A DNA stretch of 9,978 nucleotides from positions 1 through 9,978 of the forward strand of contig QLUC01000061.1 in assembly GCA_018725275.1 (NCBI GenBank), in the 5' to 3' direction. The position numbers and the translations under genes were made by a program. The notes beneath the pieces are model-generated. The model saw nothing but the letters and a program-made list of their open reading frames with translations, made no database searches and was not told where the DNA came from. Positions 7,901 through 9,978 of the stretch are shown here, one piece after another. The DNA comes from Bacillota bacterium (GTDB lineage Bacteria; Bacillota; UBA994). Positions within the stretch are counted from its first letter, which is position 1; each line of letters starts with the position of its first letter.

Positions 7901-8589
7901 GTTTTAGCGCGTTGGTCAAGCATCTTTTTGAGTGGCGGTACCCTCACTTGCCTGCCACTACAGCCCGTATTAAGAGTTCGGTTTCTGAGCTCAAGGCGAG
8001 GGTTAGTCGTGAGGAGATGGAGGAGCCGGTCATAAATAGGTCGAGGGCCAGCGTGCCTAAAACCAAAAAAAACGCCCTCACGGGGGCGGAACTAGGCACA
8101 GCGCTCCATATGGTGATGCTGCACATCGACTTATCTAAGGACGTGACCGGGGAGAGTGTCGCCTTGCTCCTAGAGAACCTGCTCGAGCGACAGCTTTTGA
8201 CCAAGGCGGAGACTCATAGTGTGGACATTGCCTTGATACTGGGATTTTTTGCGAGCCCGCTCGGGAGGCGTCTGCTCGCGGCTGACGAAGTATGGCGGGA
8301 GTTGCCTTTTGCCTTGGCGGTGGATGCAAAAGCAGTACACCCCGATGTTGAGGGAGAACAGTCCTACATTCAGGGTGTGATTGACTGCCTTTTTAGAGAG
8401 GGAGAACGCCTCATCATCGTCGACTTTAAGTCTGACCAAGTGACGAGGGAGACCAGGGATAACTTAGTTAAGAAGTATGAAGTGCAATTGTCTTACTACG
8501 CCCAAGCGGTGAGTACCATAGCGCGGCAAGCGGTGGCCGAAAAATACCTCTACTTGTTCCGCTTGGGCGAGGCGGTTAGTCTGGATTAG
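4918..8589 (+). CDS. addA: AddA, ATP-dependent helicase/nuclease subunit A
   Basis: AddA is the motor of the AddAB break-resection enzyme: a UvrD-like SF1A 3'-5' helicase fused to a RecB-family nuclease. From the GTG at 4918 it is 1223 residues, close to the usual length, and begins M-W-T-K-D-Q-Q as family members do. Helicase motifs in order: Walker A AGAGAGKT (21-28, a GAGKT variant of the common GSGKT), FTNAAASEMR, STLHSFC, DEYQD (394-398), GDVKQSIYRFR, NFRS (459-462), SIHKSKGLEF (H812) and LYVALTRAKERL (885-896). The C-terminal nuclease has GTALH (H1064), GVID (D1156), VDFK (D1169, K1171) and Q1190-L-S-Y-Y, so the catalytic set is complete. Residues 530-545 form an acidic EAEAEH-type repeat in a variable linker after motif IV. 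It follows addB with an 11-bp overlap, and its stop overlaps the convergent transporter gene by 14 bp. sbcD and sbcC do not follow as in B. subtilis. Confidence 0.97.
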   Translation: MWTKDQQSAINERGTNLLVSAGAGAGKTAVLVERIIARLLDPADPIDLDEFLVVTFTNAAASEMRARLGEALAKSAAKDPTQVDLRRQQLLLNKSSISTLHSFCLEILRQHYYRLDIDPAFKVADDIEAELIKADAVDKVLEGCYEQVSPGFVLLAEGFGGKHDDADLSRLILRLAEYSRSQPDPQSWLQGLAGHYAPCPSTGWFAHHKWYQEFSGAIAECLAEARDKLVEACEVASRQNGPASYLPLLEAECRQLKDLVDAAPLLEWDTLRGRLAAVKFDRLPTVKKDVDEALRHRARAARDRCKKILRDELLESSLAQTAAEVRHGLLVAQGMVETLVQLVIAVQEEFQRAKRARNLVDFNDLEHLVLSLLTPEDSLVASELKQQFKEILVDEYQDINAVQEKILSLISRGTNLVTVGDVKQSIYRFRLADPSLFMAKYHSYRAKLSPGTVVHLAHNFRSRPHVIAGVNYIFRQLMSQRVGEVDYDVEAALVSAAEYPAPADEPAIELLLLDSKALPGDKDSGHDGAEAGAEHEAEAEHEAEAAEGGDAIINPIDLDLDTPTKEARAIGQRIAELVHSGENLVWDREQGASRPLCYRDIVILLRAAKSWGGVFSEVFSQMSIPSHVDVGTGYFTATEVSVMLSLLKVVDNPEQDIALAAVLRAPWVGLTGAELETVRSSHPEGSFLAAVRAAAGTPDLVPRALFETLEHFFALLHTWREVAVREPLSDLIWRLYRDTGYYNYVGALPNGVQRQANLRALYDRACQFEGTSFKGLFKFLRFINRLQEDEQDLGQAPALAENEDVVRVMSIHKSKGLEFPVVVVAGLGREFNRQDFNSPLLIHREMGLGLSTVDLEWRFKYPTLAFHGLKHRLMQELLSEEMRILYVALTRAKERLILAGSRKNLEAKVQRWQELGLNNGATPQLTIVKGRCPLDWLGPAVYQHPSLQSEDKRAEDGVRFRRIFPHITGAEVAAQPDHADELQNIRAGLPLADHGFSALVKHLFEWRYPHLPATTARIKSSVSELKARVSREEMEEPVINRSRASVPKTKKNALTGAELGTALHMVMLHIDLSKDVTGESVALLLENLLERQLLTKAETHSVDIALILGFFASPLGRRLLAADEVWRELPFALAVDAKAVHPDVEGEQSYIQGVIDCLFREGERLIIVDFKSDQVTRETRDNLVKKYEVQLSYYAQAVSTIARQAVAEKYLYLFRLGEAVSLD
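6505..6552 (+). repeat. 18-bp tandem repeat (about 2.7 copies) inside addA, acidic EAEAEH linker
   Basis: The unit GAAGCCGAAGCCGAACAC is exact at 6523-6540, has one change at 6505-6522 (EAGAEH) and is partial at 6541-6552 (EAEA). It sits within an Ala/Glu-rich segment between two conserved parts of AddA. An acidic low-complexity linker at this point is common in the family; the DNA-level 18-bp periodicity is the unusual aspect. Confidence 0.9.
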
Positions 8590-9700
8590 ACCTCGTGAAA
8601 TTTTGGCGATAGAGCAAGGCCAGGGAGTACAGGTGGCTCACTGCCACCCTGAGCACCGCGAAGGCGGGGATGGCGAAAAGGACTCCCCAGAAGCCGGCTA
8701 GGCTACCGGAGATAAGGATGACAAAGAGGATGACGACAGGGTGGCTACCGAGTTTCTTCCCCATGATGCGCGGCGAAATCAGCAGGCTCTCGACCTGTTG
8801 TGCTACCACGATGACGAAGAGGGCCCGCACTGCCATGCCCGGCGACATGACCAGCCCGACGATGATTGCGGGTATGCCACCAAGGATGGGTCCGACGAAG
8901 GGAATGATGTTCGTCACCGCCATCACCAAGGCGAGCAAGAGGGCGTAGTCGAGACCAATGATTAAGTAGCCGAGGAAGGTAAGCAAGCCCACCGAAAGAC
9001 TAACCAAGGCCTGGCCTTGAATGTAGGCGCTGAGGGCTTGGTCCATGTCGCGAAGTATCCTTCTTCCCTCGCCCTGCAAAGGCTGGGGCAAGAGATAGCT
9101 GACGAGTGTGGGGGCGAGCTTTTCGCCATCAGCGAGCATGTAGAAGAGGATGAAGGGGACGAGAAACAACATGGTCAAGACATCGGCCGTAACCTTGATA
9201 ATCGGGGTAATATTCTCCCCGATGGTGGTGAGGAGCGAACTGGCGAGGGCGGTTACCTGATTGACTAGGCCGTCTAAGTTGAGGGCCTGAGGACCGAGCA
9301 GGCGCACCACCCACTCGTTTTCTTCCAGGGTTAGGAGGTGCCCTTGCAGCACTCTGACTAAACGGGGCGCGTTACTCACTAGGCCCGCGATTTGTTGTTG
9401 CAGTGGTGGGCCGGCGAGAGCGACCAGGAGAACCACAGTACCTATGATCAGTCCAAAGACGACCATGATGGCCAGGCCCTTAGGTAGGCGCAAGTTGTTA
9501 GGCAGACGCAAGTTGCCAAGCCGGCGGACGACCGGGCTTAGCCAGTAATAGAAAAGCCCGGCGATAAGCGCCGGGAAGAACACCGCTCGAAAAGCGACGA
9601 TGAGCGGAGAGAAGATGAAGGGCACTTCGCTGCCCACGAGGGCGATAAGCAGGACCATGAGCAGCCAGGTTGCGGCACGAAAGAGGGGTGAGCTCGGCAA
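8576..9700 (-). CDS. AI-2E family transporter (permease PerM/YtvI-like)
   Basis: This is a 374-residue multi-spanning membrane protein of the AI-2E exporter family, whose members have been linked to autoinducer-2 export, Na+/H+ antiport and sporulation (YtvI). The substrate here cannot be read from sequence. Hydrophobic segments follow the family plan: two or three N-terminal helices, a polar middle region, then four to five C-terminal helices. The family hallmarks are NIIPFVGPILGGIPAIIVG and the later ISPRIMGKKLGSHPVVIL segment running into WGVLFAIPAFAVLR. The start chosen is the TTG at 9700, preceded by AGGAGGA with 6 nt spacing; a TTG at 9718 would include the ribosome site itself in the coding sequence. 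Residues 63-74 are a duplicated NLRLP[NK] hexapeptide. The gene lies 47 bp downstream of the lysine-rich peptide gene on the same strand with no visible terminator between, so they are probably co-transcribed. Its stop overlaps addA. Confidence 0.94.
   Translation of the reverse strand: MPSSPLFRAATWLLMVLLIALVGSEVPFIFSPLIVAFRAVFFPALIAGLFYYWLSPVVRRLGNLRLPNNLRLPKGLAIMVVFGLIIGTVVLLVALAGPPLQQQIAGLVSNAPRLVRVLQGHLLTLEENEWVVRLLGPQALNLDGLVNQVTALASSLLTTIGENITPIIKVTADVLTMLFLVPFILFYMLADGEKLAPTLVSYLLPQPLQGEGRRILRDMDQALSAYIQGQALVSLSVGLLTFLGYLIIGLDYALLLALVMAVTNIIPFVGPILGGIPAIIVGLVMSPGMAVRALFVIVVAQQVESLLISPRIMGKKLGSHPVVILFVILISGSLAGFWGVLFAIPAFAVLRVAVSHLYSLALLYRQNFTRSNPD
9479..9514 (-). repeat. 18-bp tandem duplication inside the AI-2E transporter gene
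   Basis: On the minus strand two adjacent 18-bp units (9514-9497 and 9496-9479) match at 15 of 18 positions. They encode NLRLPN and NLRLPK, in the short loop before the third hydrophobic segment. The family normally has one L-P-[RK] element before the helix, so the second copy looks like an insertion. Divergence at three sites makes it older than the addB repeat. Confidence 0.85.
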
Positions 9701-9706
9701 GGAACA

Positions 9707-9713
9707 TCCTCCT
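9707..9713 (-). promoter_or_regulatory. Ribosome binding site of the AI-2E gene (AGGAGGA)
   Basis: A full-strength AGGAGGA is 6 nt upstream of the TTG at 9700. It fixes that TTG as the start, because the site would otherwise be inside the reading frame opened by the TTG at 9718. Confidence 0.85.
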
Positions 9714-9747
9714 GTCAAGAGAGAACCAGTCTTCCCTAGTCGCTCGC

Positions 9748-9828
9748 TTAGTAGACCTTTTTCTCTTTCTTGGGTTTTTCTTGCTTGGGTTTCTTGGTGG
9801 CCTTCTTCACAACCTTTTCTTTACTCAC
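9748..9828 (-). CDS. Small lysine-rich peptide (26 aa)
   Basis: The frame runs from GTG at 9828 to TAA at 9748-9750 and encodes 26 residues, opening M-S-K-E-K-V-V-K-K-A and closing E-K-K-V-Y. Twelve of 26 residues are lysine; there are three Glu, two Pro, no Cys and no hydrophobic stretch, so it is neither a membrane peptide nor a secretion signal. Reality is supported by AAGGAGG with 7 nt spacing before the GTG, an extended -10 promoter further up, and position directly ahead of the AI-2E gene. I do not recognise a family. The composition would suit binding to nucleic acid, ribosome or acidic lipids, or it may act as a leader whose translation affects the downstream gene; both are inference. 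Confidence 0.72.
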   Translation of the reverse strand: MSKEKVVKKATKKPKQEKPKKEKKVY

Positions 9829-9835
9829 AAGAGTC

Positions 9836-9842
9836 CCTCCTT
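9836..9842 (-). promoter_or_regulatory. Ribosome binding site of the lysine-rich peptide (AAGGAGG)
   Basis: A perfect AAGGAGG on the minus strand sits 7 nt before the GTG at 9828. This is the strongest such site in the window and the main argument that the short frame is translated. Confidence 0.8.
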
Positions 9843-9865
9843 CCTTCTTATGATTATCAAGTAAC

Positions 9866-9894
9866 AGTATAACATGCGCCTAGCTTGTGGGAAA
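9866..9894 (-). promoter_or_regulatory. Extended -10 promoter for the lysine peptide / AI-2E transcript
   Basis: On the minus strand TGTTATACT (9874-9866) is an extended -10 element: TATACT matches the consensus at 5 of 6 positions and carries the TG one base upstream. A -35 at 17 nt spacing (9894-9889, TTTCCC) is poor, as expected for extended -10 promoters. Transcription would begin near 9859, giving a leader of about 30 nt before the GTG at 9828. Confidence 0.55.
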
Positions 9895-9978
9895 TAGCAG
9901 TCCCTGAAAATCTGCCGGCGCTACAACGTCCCTGATGTCGACGTGACACCAACCCCGACATTGGCGAGTCAGCGCCCC
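9880..9978 (-). CDS. Possible 3' end of an unidentified gene (partial)
   Basis: From the right edge a minus-strand frame is open for 32 codons and closes with TAG at 9882-9880, a few bases upstream of the promoter for the lysine peptide. The visible C-terminus includes CRGWCHVDIRDVVAPADFQG. I do not recognise it. Length is too short for statistics, another minus frame is also open across this stretch, and no terminator follows, so this is a tentative call. If it is not coding, this end of the window is simply the upstream region of the lysine peptide gene. Confidence 0.3.
   Translation of the reverse strand, partial: GALTRQCRGWCHVDIRDVVAPADFQGLLFPTS

Noticed and set aside
8670..8965. Plus-strand frames, one rich in His and Asp, opposite the AI-2E gene
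   Set aside because: The composition is the antisense image of a hydrophobic membrane protein; there is no ribosome site or family resemblance.
9600..9872. Plus-strand frames with a hydrophobic C-terminus near the right end
   Set aside because: The hydrophobic part is the antisense of the lysine-rich peptide gene, whose minus-strand ribosome site and promoter are much stronger evidence.
1..9978. Undescribed defence or mobile system
   Set aside because: AddAB is a core repair complex with all motifs intact; there are no transposases, integrases, toxin-antitoxin pairs, direct-repeat arrays with spacers or attachment sites in the window.
1..9978. Chi-like octamers or AGCGG-type pentamers recognised by AddAB
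   Set aside because: Short G-rich words are frequent by chance at this base composition, the Chi sequence of this organism is unknown, and no over-representation can be judged from one window.

Overview
The window looks like ordinary, densely packed chromosome from a member of the Bacillota (Firmicutes), probably a moderately GC-rich clostridial or Peptococcaceae-like lineage. The main reasons are an AddAB-type (not RecBCD-type) helicase-nuclease, strong GGAGG-type Shine-Dalgarno sites, frequent GTG and TTG starts, and a LysM/beta-propeller protein of a kind common in that phylum. The genus cannot be named from the sequence alone.

Layout from left to right. Positions 2-76 (+) are the last 24 codons of a DUF418 (YeiB-like) membrane protein. 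It converges on and overlaps by 13 bp a minus-strand gene (64-1359) for a protein with two LysM domains followed by a six-motif TolB/PD40 beta-propeller. A short divergent intergenic region (1360-1445) separates that gene from the addB-addA pair (1446-4928 and 4918-8589, +, 11-bp overlap), which takes up about 70% of the window. addA converges on and overlaps by 14 bp a minus-strand AI-2E family transporter gene (8576-9700). Upstream of the transporter, on the same strand, is a 26-residue lysine-rich peptide gene (9748-9828) with a near-perfect ribosome binding site and an extended -10 promoter. The right edge (9880-9978) may hold the 3' end of another minus-strand gene, but this is weak.

How the genes work together: AddA (SF1A helicase plus RecB-family nuclease) and AddB (inactive-helicase-like scaffold, second nuclease and Fe-S cluster) form the heterodimer that resects double-strand breaks for RecA loading. 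Every helicase and nuclease motif I looked for is present in both, so the complex should be active. sbcD and sbcC, which follow addA in Bacillus subtilis, are not present here. The transporter and the lysine peptide are probably co-transcribed. The LysM protein is divergent from addB and has no evident functional link to it.

I see no mobile element, CRISPR array, tRNA, rRNA or undescribed multi-gene system. The most unusual signals are: an in-frame tandem repeat with an 18-bp period in each of three adjacent genes (addB, addA and the transporter), the tiny lysine-rich gene, the nearly universal non-ATG starts, and convergent gene pairs that overlap at their stop codons with no space for a terminator.
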